Shown: positions 53,953 through 61,807 of the stretch, in pieces | Numbering within the stretch: the first letter of the stretch is position 1 | Layout of the letters: each line of letters begins with the position of its first letter | Source of the DNA: Mycobacterium saskatchewanense | GTDB lineage: Bacteria; Actinomycetota; Actinomycetes; Mycobacteriales; Mycobacteriaceae | Assembly (NCBI RefSeq): GCF_010729105.1 | Contig: NZ_AP022573.1 | Span: forward strand, 558,001-622,000 | Reading direction: 5' to 3' | DNA length: 64,000 nucleotides | Notes under the pieces: model-generated | The model's input: only the letters and a program-made list of their open reading frames with translations | The model's database searches: none | Told to the model about the DNA's origin: nothing | Made by a program: the position numbers and the translations under genes

Positions 53953-55059
53953 ATGACTCAAACAACGTATTCCAGATCCCCGGTGCGGGCGGCCCACTAC
54001 GGCCGCGGCGCACCTCACATCGCCGGAGCGGCGGTCGCCTTCACACCGCACCGGTACGACCAGGAACAGGTGGCGCGTGAACTGACAGCCATCGCCGAAC
54101 CGGGATTCATGCGCTTCGCCCACACCACGGGCGTCGATCACCGCAGCCTGGCGCTGCCGCTGTCGCGCTACCCGGAACTGTCGGGGTTCACGGAGGCGAA
54201 CGACGCCTACCTCGAGGTCGCCGTCGACCTCGGTGAGCAGGCGATAGTTTCGGCACTGGCCTCCGCGGGCGTCGAGCCTCACGAGGTCGACACCATCGTG
54301 ATGGTCTCGAGCACCGGGGTAGCCGTGCCGACCATCGATGCGCGGCTGATATCGCGGGTGGGGCTGCGGCCGGACGTCAAGCGAGTCCCGCTCTTCGGGC
54401 TCGGATGCGTCGCGGGCGCCGCGGGGATGGCGCGCGTCCACGACTACCTGCGCGGCTACCCGGGGGATGTTGCCGTGCTGCTGTCCGTCGAGTTGTGCTC
54501 ACTGACGCTGCAGCGCGGCGACACGTCCATTCCCGCGCTCATCGGTGTGTCGCTGTTCGGGGACGGCGCCGCCGCAGTGGTCGCCGCGGGTGCTGATCGG
54601 ACCGATCTGAGCGACAAGGGAATTCGGGGACCTCGAGTGTTCGCGACGCGCAGTCGCCTGATCCCGGAGACCGTCGACGTGATGGGCTGGAACGTCGGCT
54701 CCAGCGGGTTCCGGCTCGTCATGTCGCGCGACGTCCCGAAAATGGCCGAAGATTACCTGCGCTCCGAGGTCGACAACTTCCTGGCCGACCACGGGTTGTC
54801 GATCGGCGACATCTCGTCGTGGGTGTGCCACCCCGGCGGCCCGAAGGTGCTCGATGCGATCGAGAACGCGCTGGGTCTGTCTCCCGAGGCACTGGTGCAC
54901 AGCCGAAACTCCATGCGGGACAACGGCAACGTCTCGTCGGCGTCCGTGCTCGATGTGCTGCGCCGAACGGTCGCAGAACCGCCGCCGGAAGGATCCCTCG
55001 GGGTCATGCTGGCGATGGGTCCGGGCTTCAGCTTCGAGCTACTCTTACTGCAGTGGTGA
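53953..55059 (+). CDS. type III polyketide synthase (chalcone/stilbene synthase family)
   Basis: A 368-residue type III PKS with the complete triad: Cys152 in LFGLGCVAGAAGMARV, His293 in SSWVCHPGGPKVLDAI and Asn326 in MRDNGNVSSASVL. GVMLAMGPGFSFELLLLQW is the usual C-terminus (GPGFS loop). Like mycobacterial Pks10, Pks11 and Pks18, it should extend a fatty acyl-CoA with malonyl units to alkylpyrones or alkylresorcinols. ATG 53953 is preferred; an earlier in-frame ATG at 53893 adds a basic leader. The ICMT-like methyltransferase gene begins 9 bp after the stop, an arrangement seen in bacterial alkylpyrone/resorcinol methylation pairs. Confidence 0.92.
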   Translation: MTQTTYSRSPVRAAHYGRGAPHIAGAAVAFTPHRYDQEQVARELTAIAEPGFMRFAHTTGVDHRSLALPLSRYPELSGFTEANDAYLEVAVDLGEQAIVSALASAGVEPHEVDTIVMVSSTGVAVPTIDARLISRVGLRPDVKRVPLFGLGCVAGAAGMARVHDYLRGYPGDVAVLLSVELCSLTLQRGDTSIPALIGVSLFGDGAAAVVAAGADRTDLSDKGIRGPRVFATRSRLIPETVDVMGWNVGSSGFRLVMSRDVPKMAEDYLRSEVDNFLADHGLSIGDISSWVCHPGGPKVLDAIENALGLSPEALVHSRNSMRDNGNVSSASVLDVLRRTVAEPPPEGSLGVMLAMGPGFSFELLLLQW

Positions 55060-55068
55060 GGTGAGACC

Positions 55069-55572
55069 ATGTACTACTACCTGTTCATTCTCGCTATTGC
55101 CGCGGAACGTCTCGTCGAGCTGGTGGTCGCCCAGCGGAACGCCAAGTGGTCGATCGCTCACGGCGGCAAGGAATTCGGACGTGACCATTACCCGGTGATG
55201 GTCAGTATGCACGCGCTGCTGCTGGTTTCGTGCGTCGTAGAAGTGTGGGCCCTGCACCGGCCGTTCGTTCCGTGGCTGGGTTGGCCGATGCTCGCCGTCG
55301 TGGCGCTGAGTACCGCCGTCCGTTGGCGGTGCGTCCGCGTCCTGGGCAGGCACTGGAACCCGCGCCTCATCGTCATACCGGGTGCGCCGTTGGTGCGCGA
55401 CGGGCTGTACCGATGGGTTCGGCACCCCAATTACACCGCGGTCGCGGCGGAGGTGACGGCGCTCCCGCTGGTTCACTCGGCCTGGCTCACGGCGATCGTC
55501 TTCAGCCTGGCCAATGCGTCGGTGCTGTCGGTGCGGATCCGCGCCGAGAACGCCGCGCTCGGGTACGCCTGA
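55069..55572 (+). CDS. ICMT-type isoprenylcysteine carboxyl methyltransferase family protein
   Basis: A 167-residue membrane methyltransferase. Several helices are evident (YYYLFILAIAAERLVELVVA, MVSMHALLLVSCVVEVWALH). The SAM-binding motif lies in the last third: LVRDGLYRWVRHPNYTAVAA, with the G-x-Y-x-x-x-R-H-P-x-Y core. It starts at ATG 55069 behind GTGAGGTGAG, 9 bp after the PKS gene, so they form one unit. In Bacillus and Streptomyces, methyltransferases of this fold next to type III PKS genes O-methylate alkylpyrones or alkylresorcinols; the same role is likely here, not protein methylation. Confidence 0.87.
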   Translation: MYYYLFILAIAAERLVELVVAQRNAKWSIAHGGKEFGRDHYPVMVSMHALLLVSCVVEVWALHRPFVPWLGWPMLAVVALSTAVRWRCVRVLGRHWNPRLIVIPGAPLVRDGLYRWVRHPNYTAVAAEVTALPLVHSAWLTAIVFSLANASVLSVRIRAENAALGYA

Positions 55573-55576
55573 GGCG

Positions 55577-56419
55577 TCAGGGGGCGATCGGTCGATTCGT
55601 CCATTCCCGGTCGGCCCGGCGCGACGAGCGGAACCACCCGCCCGCCGCGCCGGTGCCGCCGTCGGTGGGGATGGTGTGGCCGGTGACGAACCCCGACAGG
55701 TCGGAGGCCAGGAAGAGGATCACGCGCGCCTGGTCCTCGGGCAGGCCCATCCGGCCGACCGGCACCCATTGCGGCCACTGCGCCTGCTCCTCGGGCGACA
55801 GCCACCTCGAGTACGGCACCTGCAGGGATTCGGTGACGTCGGGTCCGATCGCATTGACCCGCACGCCATCGCGGCCGACCTGGACGGCCAGGCTGCGGGT
55901 GAAGTGGATGACGGCCGCCTTGAACGCCGCATAGACCGGGTCCTCGGGATAACCACGCAGCCCCTCGACCGACGAGACGTTGACGATGGCCCCGGCGCGT
56001 CGATCGATCATCGCGGGAAGGAAAGCGCGGGTCACCAGGAAGACGTGGTGCAGGTTGATCCGGTACAGCTCCTCCCACAGCTGGGGGTCGGTATCGACGA
56101 AGTGGCCCGGATGGCGGAGCCAGTGGCCCACGTTGTTAACCAGCACGTCGATGCGGCCGTGGCGGTCCAGCACCGATCGCGCCATGTCCGCCACCCGGTC
56201 GGAGTCCCGAACGTCGGTGACCAGGGCCCGGGCCGACCCCCCGGCCGCCGTGATCTCCCCGGCCGTCCGCCGAGCCAGCTCGGGATCGATGTCCGCGATC
56301 ACCACCCGCGCGCCATGCCGGGCAAACAGCCGCGCGGTCGCCGCGCCGATGCCGCCCCCGCCGCCCGTCACCACCGCAACCCGGTCGACGAGCAGCTGAT
56401 CGGTTCCCGGCTCTTCCAT
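55577..56419 (-). CDS. short-chain dehydrogenase/reductase (SDR)
   Basis: A 280-residue classical SDR. The cofactor motif is VAVVTGGGGGIGAATARLFA (TGxxxGxG), followed by IADIDPE, whose Asp after the second strand suggests NAD(H) preference. NNVGHWLR replaces the usual NNAG. The catalytic residues are Ser in GAIVNVSSVEGL and Tyr/Lys in VYAAFKAAVIHF, where the Tyr-x-x-x-Lys spacing is kept. DGVRVNAIGPDVTES follows. The substrate is unknown. The gene converges on the methyltransferase gene (4-bp gap) and is divergent from the esterase gene. Confidence 0.88.
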   Translation of the reverse strand: MEEPGTDQLLVDRVAVVTGGGGGIGAATARLFARHGARVVIADIDPELARRTAGEITAAGGSARALVTDVRDSDRVADMARSVLDRHGRIDVLVNNVGHWLRHPGHFVDTDPQLWEELYRINLHHVFLVTRAFLPAMIDRRAGAIVNVSSVEGLRGYPEDPVYAAFKAAVIHFTRSLAVQVGRDGVRVNAIGPDVTESLQVPYSRWLSPEEQAQWPQWVPVGRMGLPEDQARVILFLASDLSGFVTGHTIPTDGGTGAAGGWFRSSRRADREWTNRPIAP

Positions 56420-56570
56420 GCCTCATATCTTGGGCCACCGCCGGGCGCCGGTCGGCGGTACCCATTTCTTGCGGCCGCAAAACGTGACGTTGTCGGTCGC
56501 CCCGCGGATTAACCCGCCGTTTTTGGGCCGCGGGAGTGGGTATCCGCTTCGCACTTAGGAGCTGATGCCA

Positions 56571-57599
56571 ATGGTGACAACTGACCCAATGCGGGTATTG
56601 CCCAGCCAGGCAATGAGCCGGCGCATTCACCATCGCCACAGTCCGCAGTCGGTCGCGGTGGCGCTGGCCAGCCGGTTGATCGTCAAGAATGCGGTGCGCG
56701 CGTGGGCCCTGCAACCTGATTTGCATTGGTATTTGCAGCACGTCGACAAGTTCGCGGGATTGTTCCCGCGGATTGGCTCCTCTGCGAAAATAGAGCCGGT
56801 GCGGCTGGATAACTGTGCCGCCGAATGGGTCCGCGCATCCGGCGCGTCGACGCAACGCGCCGTGCTTTACCTACACGGCGGCGCCTTCCTGACATGCGGC
56901 CTCAACACCCACCGGTCGATGGTGACCCGCCTGTCGCACGCAGCGGACGCCGCGGTGCTCACAGTCGGATATCGCAAGCTGCCGACTCACCAGATCGCGG
57001 ACGCGATCGAAGACGGCCTGAGCGGGATTCGCTGGCTGCAGGACCTCGGCTACGACGGTGACCAGATCGTCGTCGCCGGGGACTCGGCCGGGGGATACCT
57101 GGCATTCATGACCACGTTGGCCGCCATCCGCAACGGGGTTGCCAGGCCGGCCGGCGTCGCCACCATCTCGCCGTTCACCGACGCCGATCCCGCCCGAAAG
57201 CTGAGGCACCGCAACGCGCGCAAGTGCTCGATGTTCACCCGCGGGGCGTTGTCGATGTTCGCGCAGTACCTCAGCAAAGTGCACCTTCCGGGCGAGGGCA
57301 CCGAGCGCCGCGTCGTCTCGCCCGTCGACGCCGACCTTTCGGCGTTGCCGCCGGTGACCATCCACGCCAGCTCCGACGAACTGCTGCTGCCCGACGCCGA
57401 GCTGATGGCGCAACGGCTGGAGGCCAGCGGCGTGCGCTGCGAGCTTCACCTCTGGGACAAGCAGATCCACGACTTCCCGTTGGCCGCCGACGTTTTGCCC
57501 GAGGGACGTCGCGCGATCCGGTACATCGGCGACTTCATCAAGCAGGTGACCGCAGCGGCCGGGCGGGCCCCGCGGCAACTCGCCGCCGCGGCGGGGTAG
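56571..57599 (+). CDS. alpha/beta hydrolase, hormone-sensitive-lipase family esterase
   Basis: A 342-residue HSL-type esterase. The oxyanion HGG motif is in AVLYLHGGAFLTCG, the nucleophile in VVAGDSAGGYLAFM (GDSAGG), the acid in HASSDELLLPDAELM and the His in DKQIHDFPLAADVLP. The N-terminal 70 residues form the usual cap. Mycobacterial Lip proteins of this group split short- to medium-chain esters; the natural substrate is not deducible. I prefer ATG 56571 because AGGAG is then 9 bases away; ATG 56565 is two codons earlier. It is divergent from the SDR gene across a 150-bp gap containing the perfect palindrome TTGCGGCCGCAA (56469-56480). Confidence 0.88.
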   Translation: MVTTDPMRVLPSQAMSRRIHHRHSPQSVAVALASRLIVKNAVRAWALQPDLHWYLQHVDKFAGLFPRIGSSAKIEPVRLDNCAAEWVRASGASTQRAVLYLHGGAFLTCGLNTHRSMVTRLSHAADAAVLTVGYRKLPTHQIADAIEDGLSGIRWLQDLGYDGDQIVVAGDSAGGYLAFMTTLAAIRNGVARPAGVATISPFTDADPARKLRHRNARKCSMFTRGALSMFAQYLSKVHLPGEGTERRVVSPVDADLSALPPVTIHASSDELLLPDAELMAQRLEASGVRCELHLWDKQIHDFPLAADVLPEGRRAIRYIGDFIKQVTAAAGRAPRQLAAAAG

Positions 57600-57622
57600 C
57601 TTGCTGACGCCTCCCGGACTGC

Positions 57623-57682
57623 GCGAGCAGACGCAGAATCGCATCAGATTGCAAGGTTTCATGCGATTTTGCGTCTGTTCGC
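57623..57682. repeat. imperfect inverted repeat (22-bp arms, 16-bp loop)
   Basis: The left arm (57623-57644, starting GCGAGCAGACGCA) and right arm (57661-57682, ending TGCGTCTGTTCGC) pair at 20 of 22 positions; both differences would be G-U pairs in one transcript. The element sits 24 bp after the esterase stop and about 100 bp before the exporter gene. It may act as a terminator or processing hairpin, though no U-tract follows. Confidence 0.85.
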
Positions 57683-57779
57683 GGGGTCTCGAGGGCCGCA
57701 GGCTACCCGTTGCCGGCGATGCCACTCGCCCGGGCGACATGCCGCCCATATCGCGGTGCGGCCGATACAGTTACTCCTC

Positions 57780-60434
57780 GTGAGCCGACCAGCCCCCCCT
57801 GTGCTGACCGTCCGGTACGAGGGATCGGAGAGGACTTTCGCTGCGGGCAACGACGTCGTCATCGGGCGTGATCTTCGTGCGGACGTTCGTGTCGCGCACC
57901 CGCTGATCTCCCGGACGCACCTCATCGTGCGCTTCGACCAGGGGCGCTGGATCGCGATCGACAACGGAAGCCTCAACGGGCTGTATGTCAACAACCGGCG
58001 CGTGCCGGTCGTCGAGATCCAGGACGGCCTGCGGGTCAACATCGGCAACCCGGACGGTCCCGCGGTGACGTTCGAGGTCGGCCGACACCAGGGCGTCGCG
58101 GGGCGGCCCCCGTTGACGACGTCGATCCCGATCCTCAATCCGCCCAGCGGACCGAGTGCTCAGGTGCCGCACGGGCAGCCCCAGCCCGGCGCGCACTGGC
58201 CGGCCCAGCCTCCGCAGCCGTCCACCGCGTCATTCCGCCAGCCCTCGCACCCGGGCGCGCCGCACGTGGGCCATCCGCCCACCGGCCAGGCGCCGGCCCC
58301 GCCGTCCGGGCCGCAGCCGCACTACCCGACCGGAGGCCATCCCACCGGCCCGCCCAGCGGACCCCAGCACGCGCCACAGATCTACCGGGCGCCACCGGCG
58401 CACGTGCCGCCGATCCCGCACGAACCGGAGACGGGCCGCGTCTCCGGGGACTCGTCGAACATCGCCACGTCGATGATGAAGATCCTGCGCCCGGGCAAGG
58501 CGGCGGAGTCGGCGCCGGGCGCGATCAAGATCGGCCGGGCCAACGACAACGACATCGTCATCCCCGAAGTGCTGGCGTCGCGCCACCACGCCACGCTCGT
58601 CCCGACGGCACACGGCACCGAGATCCACGACAACCGCAGCATCAACGGAACCTTCGTCAACGGCCAGCGCGTCGAGTCGGCCGTGCTGCGCGACGGCGAC
58701 GTCGTCACCATCGGCAACATCGACCTGGTCTTCGCCGGCGGCACGCTGGCGCGGCGCGACGAGAGCGCGACGGCGACGCGCACCGGCGGCCTCGACGTGC
58801 GCGGGGTGACATGGACCATCGAGAACAACAAGGTCCTGCTGGACGACATCTCGCTCGGCGCGCAACCGGGCACGCTGACCGCGGTCATCGGCCCGTCGGG
58901 CGCCGGGAAGTCGACGTTCGCCCGGTTGGTCGCCGGTTACACCCACCCGACCAAGGGCACGGTGTCGTTCGAGGGCCACAACGTCCACGCCGAGTACGCG
59001 TCGCTGCGCAGCAGGATTGGGATGGTGCCGCAGGACGACGTGGTGCACGGCCAGCTGACGGTGCAGCAGGCGCTGATGTACGCCGCCGAACTGCGGCTGC
59101 CGCCGGACACCACCAAGGAAGACCGCGAGCAGGTGGTGGCCCGGGTGCTCGAGGAACTCGAGATGACGCAGCACCTGCACACCCGCGTCGACAAGCTGTC
59201 GGGCGGTCAGCGCAAGCGCGCGTCGGTGGCTCTCGAGCTGCTGACCGGGCCGTCGCTGCTGATCCTCGACGAGCCGACCTCCGGGCTGGACCCGGCGCTG
59301 GACCGGCAGGTGATGACCATGCTGCGGCAGCTGGCCGACGCCGGCCGCGTGGTGCTCGTGGTCACCCACTCACTGACCTACCTGGACGTCTGCGACCAGG
59401 TTCTGCTGCTGGCGCCGGGCGGCAAGACCGCGTTCTGCGGGCCACCGAGCCAGATCGGCCCGGCGATGGGCACGACCAACTGGGCCGACATCTTCAGCAC
59501 GGTGGCCAACGACCCCGACGGGGCGAAGGCACGGTACCTGGCGCGCACCGGCCCGCCCCCGCCGCCACCACCGGCGGAAGCGCCCGCCGACCTGGGCGAC
59601 CCGTCCCACACCAGCCTGCTGCGGCAGTTCTCCACGATCGCGCGCCGGCAGGTGCGGCTGATCGTCTCGGACCGCGGTTACTTCGTCTTCCTCGCGGTGT
59701 TGCCGTTCATCATGGGGTCGCTGTCGATGTCGGTGCCTGGGGACGCCGGATTCGGGATCCCCAACCCCCTGGGGGACGCGCCGAACGAGCCCGGGCAGAT
59801 CCTGGTGCTGCTCAACGTCGGCGCCGTCTTCATGGGCACGGCGTTGACCATCCGCGACCTGATCGGTGAGCGCCCCATCTTCCTGCGCGAACAGGCGGTC
59901 GGCCTGTCCACGTCGGCGTACCTGCTGGCCAAGGTGTGTGTCTACACGATCTTCGCGGTCGTGCAGTCGGCGATCGTGACGGTGATCGCGGTGCTCGGCA
60001 AGGGCGCACCCACCCAGGGCGCCGTGGCGCTGGGCAGCCCGGCGCTGGAGCTGTTCGCCGACGTCGCGCTGACCTGCGTCACGTCGGCGATGCTGGGGCT
60101 GGTGCTGTCGGCGATCGCCCGGTCCAACGAACAGATCATGCCGCTGCTGGTGGTGGCGGTGATGTCGCAGCTGGTGTTCTCCGGCGGGATGATCCCCGTC
60201 ACCAACCGGCTCGGGCTCGACCAGATGTCCTGGGCCACCCCGGCGCGATGGGGTTTTGCCGCATCGGCGTCCACCGCCGATCTCACGATGTTGGTGCCGG
60301 GCCCGGTGAATCCGAAGGACTCCCATTGGCGTCACACCGCCGGCGCCTGGTGGTTCGACGTCGGGATGCTGCTGGTGCTCAGCGTCGTCTATCTCGGATT
60401 CGTGCGTTGGAAGATCCGCCTCAAGGGCGGCTGA
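57780..60434 (+). CDS. ABC exporter with two FHA domains (Rv1747 type)
   Basis: An 884-residue half-transporter. FHA domain 1 lies at about residues 25-95 (VVIGRDLRADVRVAHPLISR); a Pro/Gly-rich linker of about 130 residues follows. FHA domain 2 (KIGRANDNDIVIPEVLASRH, RSINGTFVNG) is at about 245-320. The ATPase has Walker A VIGPSGAGKSTFARLV, signature DKLSGGQRKRASVAL and Walker B LLILDEPTSGLDPA. The last 270 residues hold about six helices of ABC-2 type. The M. tuberculosis homologue is regulated by PknF through FHA-phosphothreonine contacts and affects lipid-linked cell-envelope composition and growth in the host. GTG 57780 gives a start equivalent to Rv1747 (SRPAPPVLTVRYEG). No kinase gene precedes it here. 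Confidence 0.93.
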   Translation: MSRPAPPVLTVRYEGSERTFAAGNDVVIGRDLRADVRVAHPLISRTHLIVRFDQGRWIAIDNGSLNGLYVNNRRVPVVEIQDGLRVNIGNPDGPAVTFEVGRHQGVAGRPPLTTSIPILNPPSGPSAQVPHGQPQPGAHWPAQPPQPSTASFRQPSHPGAPHVGHPPTGQAPAPPSGPQPHYPTGGHPTGPPSGPQHAPQIYRAPPAHVPPIPHEPETGRVSGDSSNIATSMMKILRPGKAAESAPGAIKIGRANDNDIVIPEVLASRHHATLVPTAHGTEIHDNRSINGTFVNGQRVESAVLRDGDVVTIGNIDLVFAGGTLARRDESATATRTGGLDVRGVTWTIENNKVLLDDISLGAQPGTLTAVIGPSGAGKSTFARLVAGYTHPTKGTVSFEGHNVHAEYASLRSRIGMVPQDDVVHGQLTVQQALMYAAELRLPPDTTKEDREQVVARVLEELEMTQHLHTRVDKLSGGQRKRASVALELLTGPSLLILDEPTSGLDPALDRQVMTMLRQLADAGRVVLVVTHSLTYLDVCDQVLLLAPGGKTAFCGPPSQIGPAMGTTNWADIFSTVANDPDGAKARYLARTGPPPPPPPAEAPADLGDPSHTSLLRQFSTIARRQVRLIVSDRGYFVFLAVLPFIMGSLSMSVPGDAGFGIPNPLGDAPNEPGQILVLLNVGAVFMGTALTIRDLIGERPIFLREQAVGLSTSAYLLAKVCVYTIFAVVQSAIVTVIAVLGKGAPTQGAVALGSPALELFADVALTCVTSAMLGLVLSAIARSNEQIMPLLVVAVMSQLVFSGGMIPVTNRLGLDQMSWATPARWGFAASASTADLTMLVPGPVNPKDSHWRHTAGAWWFDVGMLLVLSVVYLGFVRWKIRLKGG

Positions 60435-60440
60435 CCCCCG

Positions 60441-60605
60441 TCAGGCTCCCTTGCGCATCGCCTCGTCGGCGGCGGCGCGCATGCGGTCCGACAACTGGAG
60501 CAGACCGTGCTCTCCCACGCCGTTGGGCATGGTGTACGCCAGCTGCCGCAACTCGATGGCGCAGTCGCGCAGATGCTGGCGTAGGCGTGTCTCGATGGTT
60601 GCCAT
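60441..60605 (-). CDS. small hypothetical protein (54 aa)
   Basis: A 54-residue, helix-rich protein: ATIETRLRQHLRDCAIELRQ, then LAYTMPNGVGEHGLLQLSDR and MRAAADEAMRKGA. ATG 60605 follows GGGAGA at good spacing; a longer reading from 60710 would add a non-helical leader. It contains one Cys and no membrane segment. The clean RBS and amphipathic helices suggest a true small gene. It converges on the Rv1747-type exporter (6-bp gap). I cannot assign a function. Confidence 0.6.
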   Translation of the reverse strand: MATIETRLRQHLRDCAIELRQLAYTMPNGVGEHGLLQLSDRMRAAADEAMRKGA

Positions 60606-60805
60606 GACGTCTCCCGATGCTCTTGGCTGAACACGACGCCCGACCTCTCGGCCAGTCGATGGCAAAATCTTCGCAGTCCCCCCATCCGTTGGCGACGGTG
60701 CGGGAGTCATTTAACGGGAGTTTGACAGCATATTTACAGTTCCGGCGTCCCCGTGGACCTCGAGGGTGAGTTGCCTTGCGGGCCGCGCTGGCCTTTCATC
60801 GGGGT

Positions 60806-61504
60806 ATGGCCTCGAACGCGGCGCTGCGCGAACAGATGACCGAGCGTCGCGAGGCCGGCGATCTGGCCGGCGCGCTGGCCATCGCTGAGGAACTCCTCGA
60901 CGAGAGCCGCCAGACATTGGGGCCACGCCATCCCGACAGCCTGGCGCTGGCCCTCGCGGCTGCCAACTGGCGACAACACCTCGGCGACGTGGTTGCGGCG
61001 GCCGACGAATTGGCTTGGCTGGTGCCGCTTTTGGAGGCCGAGTTGGGGCGCGACCATCCCGACACGGTGACCGCGCGCCACCTGCTGGCGAGCTCGCCCG
61101 GAGGTGAGGGGGACCCCGCCGCAACCGCGGCCACCTGGTTTCGGTTGTTCGCCGACGAGCAACGCACCCTGGGCCCAGGGCACGCACTGACAATGGGCGC
61201 GCGCCATAACGTGGCGATCTGGCGGCGGCGGGCAGGTGACATCGTCGGCGCGGTCGACGAGATGGGACAGGTCGTGGAGTCGCGCGCGCGGCTCGTGGGG
61301 CGCGACCATCCGGACACACTCGCGAGTCGGTTGGCGCTGGCAACGTGGCGCGGTGAAGCCGGCGACACCCGCGCGGCCGCCGAAGAGGCGGCGACGCTGG
61401 TCCCGTTGTTGGGCAAGGTCTTCGGGCCCGAGCACGAGCAGACCCTCACCGCTCGGCACTTGTGCACTCTCTGGGGACAGCACGCGGATTGGGCCGGCGA
61501 GTAG
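60806..61504 (+). CDS. tetratricopeptide-repeat protein
   Basis: A 232-residue protein made of about five TPR units of the kinesin-light-chain type. The repeating pattern L-G-x-x-H-P-D-(T/S)-L appears as TLGPRHPDSLALALAAANWR, LGRDHPDTVTARHLLAS, TLGPGHALTMGARHNVAIWR, LVGRDHPDTLASRLALATWR and VFGPEHEQTLTARHLCTLWG. Such repeats form a right-handed superhelix that binds protein partners. No other domain is present. ATG 60806 begins one residue before the first helix; a TTG ten codons upstream is possible. An AT-rich stretch at about 60713-60740 (with TACAGT) may hold its promoter. Confidence 0.82.
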   Translation: MASNAALREQMTERREAGDLAGALAIAEELLDESRQTLGPRHPDSLALALAAANWRQHLGDVVAAADELAWLVPLLEAELGRDHPDTVTARHLLASSPGGEGDPAATAATWFRLFADEQRTLGPGHALTMGARHNVAIWRRRAGDIVGAVDEMGQVVESRARLVGRDHPDTLASRLALATWRGEAGDTRAAAEEAATLVPLLGKVFGPEHEQTLTARHLCTLWGQHADWAGE

Positions 61505-61640
61505 CCGGTTATGTCACATAGGCGAACCAGACGGGGCCGGCAAAGCAGTCGACAAATCGCCAGCACGTTTGGCCCGAGGAGGCAACTGCCGTTGAGGGCG
61601 CGGACTCCGAAGGGCCGACGCCACCCCTCGGCTCCTCGCC

Positions 61641-61790
61641 GTGCTGCGGTGGGATGCGGGTCCGAAGGTCAGCACCGAGTTGGTCGGCGTCGATCCGACC
61701 GACATCCGGATCGGAATGCGGGTGGCGCCGGTGTTCTACGATCTGCCGGACGCGGGAATCACCCTGCTGAGGTACCGGCCGCAACGACGC
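61641..61790 (+). pseudogene. C-terminal relic of a DUF35 Zn-ribbon/OB-fold protein
   Basis: This frame reads VSTELVGVDPTDIRIGMRV, then APVFYDLPDAGITLLRYRP, the C-terminal OB-fold end of DUF35 proteins that accompany thiolase- and hydratase-like enzymes of lipid catabolism. The zinc-ribbon cysteines and the start of the OB fold are not found upstream in any frame. The reading continues out of family into the esterase gene. The 303-bp gap between the TPR and esterase genes holds nothing else I can support. Confidence 0.65.
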
Positions 61791-61807
61791 ACCCGACGGA
61801 GGCCGCC

